Source: Actinophytocola oryzae
GTDB lineage: Bacteria > Actinomycetota > Actinomycetes > Mycobacteriales > Pseudonocardiaceae
Reading direction: 5' to 3'
Assembly (NCBI RefSeq): GCF_004364325.1
Contig: NZ_SOCP01000014.1
Location: forward strand, 124,001 to 188,000
Length of the DNA stretch: 64,000 nucleotides
Made by a program: the position numbers and the translations under genes. The notes under the pieces are model-generated. The model was not told where the DNA came from. It saw only the letters and a list, made by a program, of their open reading frames with translations, and did not search any database. Shown here one piece after another: positions 18,751-26,623 of this stretch. Position 1 is the first letter of the stretch. Each line of letters starts with the position of its first letter.

Positions 18751-19995
18751 TCACGTCCGGCCGCGTTGTCTGACAGTCAGGGCGGCGACTACCGACAGCG
18801 CGGTGAACACGCCGAAGACGGCGGCGGCGGCCAGGTAGCCCCCGGCCGCCAGACCGACGCCGCCGGCGGCCGCACCGAGGAACAGGCCCATGCTCATGCC
18901 GGAGGCGTTGACGGCCAGTGCCGTCCCCCGCAGGGTGCCGGCGCGGCGCACCAGCAAGGTCACGACGGCCGCGACGCCGACCGCGTGGCTTGCCGACAGG
19001 ATCGCCGTGGCGGTCAGCGCCAACGGCAGAGTGGGTGCCAGGAACACGCCGAACAGCGAGACCAGGGCCACCGTGAGGAACACGTGCAGCGCGCGAACGG
19101 CCCGCCCGTCCGACTCGGTCGCGTTCACAACCCGCCCGGCGACCAGGTTGCCGAGGAAGAACGACCCTCCGCTCAGGGTCCAGACGAACGCGAACACGCT
19201 GGGCGACAGGCCGAACTCGTCGGCGTAGAACGCGGCCAGGTAAGCGAGGTACCCCTGGAAGGCCGCGGCCTGCCCGAACGACACCAGCAGCAGGGCCCGG
19301 GCCCCCGGTACCGCCGCCAACGCGCGGAACGCTCCGAAGTAGCCGTGGCGGGGTGCGGTCTCGTCGACGTGCCGTTCCCGCCCGTACCGAAGCAGGACCG
19401 GGGTCAGCACCACCGCCACCACCGCGATGGCGATCAGGTCCCCTCGCCAGCCCCACCAGAGCGCGGGCAGCGCGACGAGGGGCGCGACCAGGGTCGCCGC
19501 CAGCGTCTTCGTCGCCGTCACCAGTGTCGCGGCCCTTGTCGCGTTCGGCCCCGTCCCGAACCGGTCGGCCGCCGCAGTGGTCAACGCCGGGTAGAGCACC
19601 GCGTTCGACACACCCACCAGGAGACAGAACGCCGCCAGCGCGGGAAGCCAGGCGACCGTCCCGACCAGCGCTGCCGCAGCGAGCAGCACCAACCCCCACG
19701 CCGCGACCCGGCCCGGTGCCACCGCCCCGATCAGCGGCGCCACCGCCACGCCGACCACGACGGCGCCGATCCCGCCCAGGCCGCGCAACGCGCCGACGGC
19801 CGCGTCCCCGTCCCCCACTGCGTCGGCGATCGACACCAGGAACGTGCTGTACACGGTGAACGGCAACAGTCCCAGCACGGACGCGAACAAGGTCGGGAAC
19901 ACCGCGCCGGCGATGCGCCAGTCACTGCGCGGCTCGTCCGCAGGTGACGAGCCGGTTGGCTTCGTCGAGTCGGCACGGTCTGCTTGCTGGGTCAC
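18751..19995 (-). CDS. MFS exporter, probable metallophore efflux (CntE-like role)
   Basis: The 414-aa protein is a twelve-helix major facilitator with a hydrophilic N-terminus (WRIAGAVFPTLFASVLGLLPF starts helix 1). Its start overlaps the opine dehydrogenase stop by ATGA (19992-19995), so it is translated with the biosynthetic enzymes. In staphylococci the MFS protein CntE exports staphylopine, and this gene holds the equivalent position. The family match is general, so the exporter role rests mainly on context. Confidence 0.85.
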   Translation of the reverse strand: MTQQADRADSTKPTGSSPADEPRSDWRIAGAVFPTLFASVLGLLPFTVYSTFLVSIADAVGDGDAAVGALRGLGGIGAVVVGVAVAPLIGAVAPGRVAAWGLVLLAAAALVGTVAWLPALAAFCLLVGVSNAVLYPALTTAAADRFGTGPNATRAATLVTATKTLAATLVAPLVALPALWWGWRGDLIAIAVVAVVLTPVLLRYGRERHVDETAPRHGYFGAFRALAAVPGARALLLVSFGQAAAFQGYLAYLAAFYADEFGLSPSVFAFVWTLSGGSFFLGNLVAGRVVNATESDGRAVRALHVFLTVALVSLFGVFLAPTLPLALTATAILSASHAVGVAAVVTLLVRRAGTLRGTALAVNASGMSMGLFLGAAAGGVGLAAGGYLAAAAVFGVFTALSVVAALTVRQRGRT

Positions 19996-21326
19996 GTGGT
20001 CGGCCTCCCCATGTCGGCTCGGCGATCCCCGCGGGCTTTCCCGATCTCGTCGCAGATCATGGCGACATCCTCGCGGAAGTCACGCACCACGAACGCGTCC
20101 GACAGTGGACGGTCCGTGTGCGCACGGCCGGCGTCCTCGAGTGCGTGCTCGTATCGGGCGATGAGCGTGTCGATCGTCGGACACGCCACGCCCATGTGCC
20201 GCGCGACACCCTGGATCACCTTGGTCCGGTAGTAGTCCTCCTTCGGCATCCTCGGCACCTCCCACCGGCCCGCGCCGTCCACGAAGACCCGGCGGATGGG
20301 GATGGCCGAGAAGTCGAAGTACCTGCCGTCCGCGTCGGGTTCGGAGAACGGGTCGACCAGCAGCGACGCGTAGCGGACGTAGACCAGGTACTCCTGGTGG
20401 ATCGACGGCAGCCGCTCGAACCGCTCGACGTCCCGGCGCGAGATACTCTCCTCGCGAACCGGATAGCTGTCGTCGACCATGAACCGCAGCAGGTTCACGC
20501 CCGGCACGCCCATCTGGCGACAGATCTCCGTCAGCTCCTTCCACTGGGCCACCATCTCGTGGACCAGCGACGGCGCGACCGGCCCCTCCGGCACCAGCTT
20601 GTACACGTACTTGACCGGCTCGGTCTCGAAGAAGACCGCGTTGAGCGCGATGTCGTTCATGAACAATGCCGGGTGGACGTACAGGGAGATGTTCCTGGTC
20701 TCCGCCTCCACCGGGTCGTCCACGACCTCCATGGCGACGCCCAGCCGATGGTGCATCTCGCACAGCAGGTCCAGGTTCGCCGACTGGCCCCGGCTCGAGC
20801 CGATGTACAGCCGCTTCTTGACCGCCGCGGTCAGGACACGGTCCGCGGGCACTCCTTCCGGCCACCGGGTGTCTCCGAGGTAGCTGGAGAAGCTGATCAC
20901 CTCGGCATTCAGCCCTTGGCTCGTCAGGAAGTTCCGCACGAGGCTGTTGGACCCGAAGGTGGGAGACACCAGGACAACGCAACGGACACGCGCCAGGACC
21001 CGGTCATCGAGCTGACGCAGCACGTGTGTGTACGCGTCCGCGGTCACCGCCAGGACAAGCATGCGCCACTCACCCGCCACGGTCTCAAAACCCTGGAACA
21101 GTTCGTCGACCACACATTCACCCGCCGCGCCGCGGTTCTTGTCGTTCTGGACGTCCACCCTGACCTTGCGGTCGCTCTCCCGAAACGCCAAGAAGAACCC
21201 GTCCGAACGAACCGACTTCCGCCCCGCGATCGCGACCACGCTGCCCGGACGGTCCTTCACCATCACCGCCAGTTGCAGCGAGGTCGGTCCGGTACCCGCG
21301 ATCAGAACCCGCTCGAAGTCGTTCAT
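19992..21326 (-). CDS. cntM: Opine metallophore dehydrogenase (CntM-like, DUF2338)
   Basis: The 444-aa protein matches the DUF2338/staphylopine dehydrogenase family, which reductively joins a 2-oxo acid to the amine of the CntL product using NAD(P)H. The N-terminal VLIAGTGPTSLQLAVMV (residues 7-23) is the dinucleotide-binding loop. CVVLVSPTFGSNSLVRNF and VISFSSYLGDTRWPEG are typical of the family, and YVHPALFMNDIALNAVFFE lies near the catalytic region. Length agrees with known members (about 430 aa). It overlaps cntL and the exporter gene by ATGA at both ends. Asp152 in SYLGDTR may be the residue that decides between pyruvate and 2-oxoglutarate. Confidence 0.92.
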   Translation of the reverse strand: MNDFERVLIAGTGPTSLQLAVMVKDRPGSVVAIAGRKSVRSDGFFLAFRESDRKVRVDVQNDKNRGAAGECVVDELFQGFETVAGEWRMLVLAVTADAYTHVLRQLDDRVLARVRCVVLVSPTFGSNSLVRNFLTSQGLNAEVISFSSYLGDTRWPEGVPADRVLTAAVKKRLYIGSSRGQSANLDLLCEMHHRLGVAMEVVDDPVEAETRNISLYVHPALFMNDIALNAVFFETEPVKYVYKLVPEGPVAPSLVHEMVAQWKELTEICRQMGVPGVNLLRFMVDDSYPVREESISRRDVERFERLPSIHQEYLVYVRYASLLVDPFSEPDADGRYFDFSAIPIRRVFVDGAGRWEVPRMPKEDYYRTKVIQGVARHMGVACPTIDTLIARYEHALEDAGRAHTDRPLSDAFVVRDFREDVAMICDEIGKARGDRRADMGRPTT

Positions 21327-22123
21327 CCCCGCCCTGTCTTCCGGTACAACGCGATGTCGAAAATGTGCTTAGGCCGAAGCACGTTCTCGGCCAGCTGCCA
21401 CTTGCGCGGGTCGACCTCCCGCATCGGGTAGTTGAACAGGGATTTCAGATGATCGCCGTACCGCATGGCCACGACCACGTCAGCACGGGTCGACGCGTGC
21501 ATCTCGGCCAGCAGGTCGTATTTCACCGACACGGTCGAACTGAAGATCACGTGGGAGGCCTCCCCAGTGAACGGAAGATCTCGCACCGGCGTTTTCTCCA
21601 GCCTGATGTCCAGGTCTTTCCCCACCGTCGACACAACCTGCCGGCCGAGCTCCACGGCTTCGGCGTCGATGTCGACACCGACCACACTGGCGCCGGTGCG
21701 CCTGGCGATGAGCAGCGGAGACATCGGGAACGAGCCCGAACCGACGAGCAGGACCTTCGCCTCGGAGGTCAGCCGAAAGGTCCCGAACTCCTCCTCGATG
21801 CAGGCCTCGACATTGTCGAAGTACCCGGCGGACTCGGCACGGCCCCGCAGGAGGTGGAGCGCCCGGTACTTCTCCATGATCGCCGCACAACGCGCGGACC
21901 GCGTCCTCAGCTCGGTTACGAGACTCGCGAAATCATCGGCACCTTCACACACGAGCGCGTCCCACGCCTCATGATGGCGGAGGTCGGTGACGAACCGCGA
22001 ATAGTCGCCCACCATCCGTTCCATCTCCGCACTGTGGCGCGTCGTCCCGTCGTACCGCGCGGCCGCATCCTGCAGTCTCGCCAAATACTCGTCCATCAAC
22101 CGCCGCAGGTCAGTCGTGCACAT
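21323..22123 (-). CDS. cntL: Nicotianamine synthase-like enzyme (CntL-like)
   Basis: The 266-aa protein matches bacterial nicotianamine-synthase-like enzymes, which move one aminobutyrate group from SAM onto histidine. An all-helical N-terminal domain (to about residue 120) precedes a Rossmann domain with VLLVGSGSFPMSPLLIARR (residues 124-142) and VVGVDIDAEAVELGRQ. Then come SHVIFSSTVSVKYDLLAEMH and a C-terminal RPKHIFDIALY. ATG 22123 has GGGAGG just upstream. It lies 33 bases after cntK and overlaps cntM by ATGA. The order racemase, synthase, dehydrogenase equals cntKLM of staphylococci. Confidence 0.92.
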   Translation of the reverse strand: MCTTDLRRLMDEYLARLQDAAARYDGTTRHSAEMERMVGDYSRFVTDLRHHEAWDALVCEGADDFASLVTELRTRSARCAAIMEKYRALHLLRGRAESAGYFDNVEACIEEEFGTFRLTSEAKVLLVGSGSFPMSPLLIARRTGASVVGVDIDAEAVELGRQVVSTVGKDLDIRLEKTPVRDLPFTGEASHVIFSSTVSVKYDLLAEMHASTRADVVVAMRYGDHLKSLFNYPMREVDPRKWQLAENVLRPKHIFDIALYRKTGRG

Positions 22124-22156
22124 TTCCCTCCCGCCCGCGCAATCGTCCGATCGGTA

Positions 22157-22999
22157 TCAGTCGCCTGCAGGTAAGTACGCTTTTCCCTCAGCCACGATCC
22201 TGACCGAACCCTCGACCTCGATCCCGGTCACGCGACCGCGCTCGTAGTCCGCCCGCACCCGCATCGCGCCGCCAGGCTGGACGACATCCGCGACAACGGA
22301 CGCGTTGTGCTTGCGGGCCAGGTACGCCCCCAGCGACGCGGCACCCGATCCACACCCCCGTTCCCAGACCATGCTGCCCAGGGACGGCACATGGACGAGC
22401 GGGGTCAACCGATTCGCGTCCGGCTCGTACAACATGACCCCGACAAGACACACATCCCGACTCCCGGCGAGCCGCCGCGCCAGGGCCTGCGCCCCCTTCC
22501 TGGCAGACCGATCGAGCCGCCTGGCCTCGATCACCACATGCAGCGAATCCCCATACGAGAAGAAGGCCGACACCTCACCGACACCGTCCGCCGGGGCACG
22601 GTCCTCCACCACGACCGGCACCGGCACGCCGAGCCGACAAACGTAGTCGTGGTACCGCCTCACGACATGGCACCTGACGACGTCCGCCACGCCACCCGCC
22701 TCCAGCACCACGTCCACCTCGCCGCCGGTTTCCACATTCCTCTCGAACGCGACCAGAACCGCCAACGCCATGCACGCGTTGCCGCAGAACTCACCACCGG
22801 CCATGCGCAGGCCGGAGTCCACGCTGGCCGACACCGGTTTCCGCACGAACCCGACCTGTTCGGCGTGCAGATGTTCGTAAGCCATGATCTTCCTGGCGAT
22901 ATCCTGGAACTCCCACTCCGGGTACTCGGTCCGCACCAGGACAGTCATGTTCTGTGTAGGACTCAACTTCACAAAGTCGACCTCCCGGTCGACTGACAC
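22157..22999 (-). CDS. cntK: Histidine racemase (CntK-like, DapF fold)
   Basis: The 280-aa protein is a cofactor-independent racemase of the diaminopimelate epimerase fold. With the GTG at 22999 the two catalytic cysteines fall at Cys72 (GGEFCGNACMALA) and Cys216 (VWERGCGSGAASLG); from the S. aureus CntK sequence as I recall it, these positions match. NMTVLV near the start, VGVMLYE and the C-terminal EGKAYLP also match CntK, so histidine racemisation is far more likely than diaminopimelate epimerisation. A second possible start, GTG 23125 with a strong GGGAGG, would add 42 residues of no known family. The ECF promoter at 23261-23293 drives this gene and those behind it. Confidence 0.9.
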   Translation of the reverse strand: MSVDREVDFVKLSPTQNMTVLVRTEYPEWEFQDIARKIMAYEHLHAEQVGFVRKPVSASVDSGLRMAGGEFCGNACMALAVLVAFERNVETGGEVDVVLEAGGVADVVRCHVVRRYHDYVCRLGVPVPVVVEDRAPADGVGEVSAFFSYGDSLHVVIEARRLDRSARKGAQALARRLAGSRDVCLVGVMLYEPDANRLTPLVHVPSLGSMVWERGCGSGAASLGAYLARKHNASVVADVVQPGGAMRVRADYERGRVTGIEVEGSVRIVAEGKAYLPAGD

Positions 23000-23260
23000 C
23001 TGCTCCACAGGAAATGCCGGCGCCGGCAGACCGAGACCCGGCTTCGCAACGCGTGCCAGGCCGTGCCGGGTTCGCACATCGCCGGACGGGAACAGCCCGA
23101 CACCACGAATGAGGTCGTCCACCACCGAGTCCTCCCAGAACCCGCAGTCATCTCCCGGCGGGACCAGTCCCCGGCGTGGCGCCCCCGAGAGCAGCACCCC
23201 GCCCGAATGCTCGATCCACCCGGCAAGACCACATTGCGAGATCAGCGGTCAATGACACGA

Positions 23261-23293
23261 GTCATGGTCGCTCAGAGCAGTGATCAAGTTCCC
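23261..23293 (-). promoter_or_regulatory. ECF promoter of the metallophore biosynthesis operon
   Basis: On the minus strand GGGAAC (23293-23288), 17 bases, then CGACCATGAC (23270-23261). The -10 decamer is identical to that before the anti-sigma gene at 52107-52116. A start site near 23256 leaves a leader of about 130 bases to GTG 23125 or 255 bases to GTG 22999. No other promoter for the operon was seen. Confidence 0.8.
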
Positions 23294-23387
23294 CAGAGTC
23301 GAAATTGTGATGCAAGCCACAAATCACTCCAGCGTGACTCGAAGTCGTCCGGGAGTGCCCTATATCGGCCAGACCCAGACCAAACCT

Positions 23388-23682
23388 TGAACCGCTCCGG
23401 GTTTGATGGAGGCTCACTCGTTGAGTGAGGATGTGGATCATGGCCGGGAACGGGAAGAGGTACTCGCGGGAGTTCCTTGAGCGTGTGGTGGGGTTGGCGT
23501 TTGAGCAGGTCAGTGAGCATGCTGGATCGTTCGCACGGTGTGCGGGCAGCATGCCGGAACGCGGAACGAGAAATCGCCACAAGACACCTTCCTCGGAGCG
23601 ATCGGGAAGTGTCGGTCCGCCGCGCAGCCCCACGACGACGAGATCTCGTCGTCCGGGGCGGGTCGTCGGTTTCGTCCGATGA
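23388..23682 (+). pseudogene. IS3-type OrfA remnant
   Basis: From about 23388 the sequence resembles the left end of an actinobacterial IS3-family element. A reading frame from ATG 23440 begins AGNGKRYSREFLERVVGLAF, the typical start of an OrfA transposase with its HTH. The match fades after about 35 codons and no OrfB follows. The rest of the frame, to 23682, is not recognisable. It is a decayed insertion just upstream of the metallophore promoter. Confidence 0.7.
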
Positions 23683-23710
23683 GCACGCCGCCTCGGCCTC
23701 GTCCCTGTGT

Positions 23711-24046
23711 TCAGGGGGTGGGCTGGTGCTGGATGGCCCAGTCGCAGATCGCGGCCAGTGGGGCCTGGAGGGTCTTGCCCAGTTCGGTCAGGGCGTACTC
23801 GACGTGCTGCGGTGCGGTGTCCTTGATGACACGGCGTTCGACCAGGCCGTCGGCGGTCATGCCGCGCAGGGTTTCCGTCAGCACCTTCTGCGTGATGTCC
23901 GGCAGGCGCTTGCGCAGTTCCGCGTGGCGTTGGGGACCGGCCAGCAGTGCGTAGACGAGCAGCACGCGCCACTTGGCGGCCAGGCGTTCCAGTGCCTGGC
24001 GCGTAGCACAGCTCTCCTCAAGCACGTCGGGGATCATCAGGGCCAT
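23711..24046 (-). CDS. HxlR-family transcriptional regulator
   Basis: The 111-aa protein is a winged-helix HxlR regulator: RQALERLAAKWRVLLVYALL, RHAELRKRLPDITQKVLTET and LRGMTADGLVERRV. ATG 24046 has GGGAGG six bases upstream. The gene is divergent from the MBL-fold gene at 24122, with only 75 bases between starts, so it very likely controls that gene and the hydrolase behind it. A conserved Cys near the N-terminus (ESCATRQALE) is where redox-sensing members are modified. Confidence 0.9.
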   Translation of the reverse strand: MALMIPDVLEESCATRQALERLAAKWRVLLVYALLAGPQRHAELRKRLPDITQKVLTETLRGMTADGLVERRVIKDTAPQHVEYALTELGKTLQAPLAAICDWAIQHQPTP

Positions 24047-24121
24047 CGGGGCACCTCCCGGGATGGGCACCGCGAAGTGCCTTCTGGTGGGCTGCCCCGG
24101 CACCGGCCTACTGTCGCCGCC

Positions 24122-24937
24122 GTGAACAACCTGACGGTGGAAACGTACACGGCTGGCGAGGCCGGGATCCTCGTGAACAGCCACATCGTGACGACCGGCG
24201 ACGGCGTCGTGCTGATCGACGCCGGGCTGCTCGTGTCCGATGCCCGCGCCCTCGCCGACCGGATCACGGCGACCGGCCTGCCCGTGCTCGCCGCGTTCGT
24301 GACCCACCCGCATCCCGACCACTTCAACGGCCTGCCCTACGTGGTGAGCGAGGACGTGCCCGTGTACTCGACGGCCGCCGTGGCGCAGGTCGTCAAGGAG
24401 AGCGCCGACGACAAACGCGCCCAGTGGCAGCCGACCTACGGCGACGAGTGGCCCGACCGCCACCGTGTGCCCGATCCCGCACCAGCCGAGGGCGTCGCGT
24501 TCGGCGACCTGCGCGTGTCCCTGCACGACGTCGGCCCCGCCGAGAGCCACGCCGACTCGTACCTGATCGTCGAGTCCGGCGGGGAGCGGCTCGCGTTCGT
24601 CGGCGACCTCGCCTTCGACGGCGTCCACTCCTACACCGCCGACGGCCACTCCGCGCGGTGGCTGACCACGCTCGACCGCCTGGTGACCGACCTGGCCGGG
24701 CTGCCGCTCTATCCCGGCCACGGCGCGCCGGGAGACGTCGGTTTGCTCGCCCGCCAACAGAAGTACCTCCGCGCCTACCGCGACCGCGTGCGCGAGCTGG
24801 CCGCGGGCGCCGACCGGCTGACCGACGCGCAGAAACAGGAGCTGACCGCCACCATGACCCACCTGCTGCCCGACGCGCCGCTCGCCTGGCTGGTCGCCCA
24901 CGGCGCCGACGCGGTCGCCGAGGAGTTGGCCGCATGA
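24122..24937 (+). CDS. MBL-fold metallo-hydrolase
   Basis: The 271-aa protein from GTG 24122 is a metallo-beta-lactamase-fold hydrolase. VTHPHPDHFNGLPYV (HxHxDH variant HPHPDH), the later Asp in FVGDLAFDG, and the final His in LYPGHGAPGD make up the binuclear metal site. A role in clearing a small electrophile or ester, under the divergent HxlR regulator, is plausible. It overlaps the next gene by ATGA, so both are translated together. Confidence 0.88.
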   Translation: MNNLTVETYTAGEAGILVNSHIVTTGDGVVLIDAGLLVSDARALADRITATGLPVLAAFVTHPHPDHFNGLPYVVSEDVPVYSTAAVAQVVKESADDKRAQWQPTYGDEWPDRHRVPDPAPAEGVAFGDLRVSLHDVGPAESHADSYLIVESGGERLAFVGDLAFDGVHSYTADGHSARWLTTLDRLVTDLAGLPLYPGHGAPGDVGLLARQQKYLRAYRDRVRELAAGADRLTDAQKQELTATMTHLLPDAPLAWLVAHGADAVAEELAA

Positions 24938-25788
24938 GAGTCGCGTTCGACAGCGACGGCATCGAGCTGGTCGGCGACCTGCGCGTCCCCGACAGCGCGG
25001 GCCCGTTCGCCGCGGTCGCGTTGACCGGCCCGTTCACCGGCGTCAAGGAGCAGGTCGTCGCGACCTACGCCGAGCGGCTCACGGCGGCCGGGCTGGTCAC
25101 GCTGGCGTTCGACCACCGCGGCTTCGGCGAGAGCGGCGGCCGCCGTCAGCACGAGGACAGCCAGGGCAAGCTCGCCGATCTCCGTGCCGCGGTCGGGTTC
25201 CTGGCCGCGCGGGCCGAGGTCGACCCGGCGCGCCTCGGCCTGGTCGGCGTGTGTCTCGGCGGCGGCTACGCGGTCAAGGCGGCGGCGGTCGACCCCCGGG
25301 TGCGGGCCGTCGCGGGGATCGCGGGCGCGTACAACAGCCCGGCGGCCTTCGCCGAGGGCATGGGAATCGAGACGTACCGGGCCGCGTTGCGCGGCATGCT
25401 CGACCGGTACGACGAGTTTCTGCCCGCGGTGGCGCTGTCCGGCGAGGCCGCCATGCCCGGCGACGAGCCGTACGCGTACTACGGCACGGACCGATCGGCG
25501 TCGCCGCACTGGCGCAACGAGGTGACCAGGGGGTCGCTGCACTCGCTGATGACGCTCGACGTGCTGGGCGCGGCGGACCTGCTGCGTGCCACACCGCTGC
25601 TTGTGGTGCACGGCGTCGAGGACGCGTTCTGCTCGCCGGACCTGGCCAAGGCGCTGTCCGAGCGTACCCCTGGCCCGGCGGAAATCCGTTGGCTGGACAC
25701 GACAGTCCACATCGACCTGTACGACGTCGAGCCGTACGTCGGCCAGGCAGCCGAGGCCACGGTGGAGTTCCTCGGCAAGCATCTGTGA
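24934..25788 (+). CDS. Alpha/beta hydrolase with Cys nucleophile
   Basis: The 284-aa protein is an alpha/beta hydrolase of the dienelactone hydrolase/X-Pro peptidase-like type. AFDHRGFGESGG is the oxyanion region and LVVHGVEDAFCSPDL carries the acidic residue, with the His in DTTVHIDLYD. The nucleophile elbow reads GVCLGGGYA, with Cys in place of Ser, as in dienelactone hydrolases. The start overlaps the MBL gene. Together with the divergent HxlR gene this looks like a small inducible detoxification unit. Confidence 0.85.
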   Translation: MRVAFDSDGIELVGDLRVPDSAGPFAAVALTGPFTGVKEQVVATYAERLTAAGLVTLAFDHRGFGESGGRRQHEDSQGKLADLRAAVGFLAARAEVDPARLGLVGVCLGGGYAVKAAAVDPRVRAVAGIAGAYNSPAAFAEGMGIETYRAALRGMLDRYDEFLPAVALSGEAAMPGDEPYAYYGTDRSASPHWRNEVTRGSLHSLMTLDVLGAADLLRATPLLVVHGVEDAFCSPDLAKALSERTPGPAEIRWLDTTVHIDLYDVEPYVGQAAEATVEFLGKHL

Positions 25789-25848
25789 CCTGCCTGCCAT
25801 ATTCCGCCGGTGCTTTCCCGGTCATGTCCACTGTGGAACACCAGAGCC

Positions 25849-25929
25849 AGCGCCGTAGAGGCTGCCCTTGCCGAGACCGGTCGCGCGTGCGAGTTCGTCC
25901 ATGGTGGTCCGGCGTACCCGGTCGTCCAG
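25849..25929 (-). pseudogene. TetR regulator HTH remnant
   Basis: On the minus strand the frame reads DDRVRRTTMDELARATGLGK and continues GSLYGA, the helix-turn-helix of a TetR-type regulator. Nothing recognisable stands on either side, so only about 27 codons of the gene remain. Confidence 0.6.
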
Positions 25930-26298
25930 AGCTGCTCCCGCACGGCCTACGGGAAAGGGCGTGATGCGTCGATCGTGTCCCGGGAGATAGCCCAGCACGG
26001 CTACCGTGCCGCGACCGCCGATCAGGTTGCGGCACGGCTCCAGGCCCGGCCCAAACCCACAGCGGTGGACAGCCGGATTCCTGCGGTCGCTGCAGTGAGG
26101 ATCGTGCGGCAACACCTGCAACGGCATTGGGCCGGTTCACTATGGCCAGCTCCGACCACCCAGCACTGGCCGGAAAATGCTCACCTACCTGCGCTGGCGC
26201 AGTGCCAACAACCGCCACCCCGATGTCCTGGCCGTCCAACGTCGGCGTGTCGCCAAACCGGTGATCGTCGGTGGACAACGCACTGGCACCGCGTCTTC

Positions 26299-26413
26299 CT
26301 TGGGTCTGGAAGTACCGGAAGAACATCATGAGCGACACCGCGGCCGCGATCCGCTCCACCGTCGTCGCCTCGTATCCACGCTCGACGAACGGCCACAACG
26401 CGTGATCCTGCAA
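26299..26413 (-). pseudogene. Second TetR regulator N-terminal remnant
   Basis: The minus-strand frame reads QDHALWPFVERGYEATTVER, then IAAAVSLMMFFRYFQTQ, a TetR helix-turn-helix with a few residues missing around the turn. The ligand domain is not recognisable downstream. It is distinct from the remnant at 25849. The remaining sequence of 25789-26623 shows no gene and looks like decayed DNA. Confidence 0.6.
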
Positions 26414-26623
26414 GTGTTGTCGGGTTTGGGTCTTCTGGCGTTCCCCGCCAATGCTGTTAGAGCCACCGACTTACTGGCGACTGACTTTCTTTCCAGCCAG
26501 TACACCGAACTCAGTACTTCCTCATGGGTTCCTCAGACTTCGCCCAAGCGTCGGCCCCGGACAGCCCCGACGATTGAACGGTCCCGGTCCACCACGGTCC
26601 GGGCGTCGAACGGGAGGACTGGA

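Noticed and set aside
22157-22999. Diaminopimelate epimerase for lysine synthesis
   Set aside because: Same fold, but motif spacing, gene neighbours and length match the histidine racemase of metallophore loci.
23000-23125. 42-residue N-terminal extension of the racemase from GTG 23125
   Set aside because: It has a strong ribosome binding site, but the shorter form places both catalytic Cys at 72 and 216, in line with the S. aureus enzyme as recalled. Kept as an alternative in the entry.
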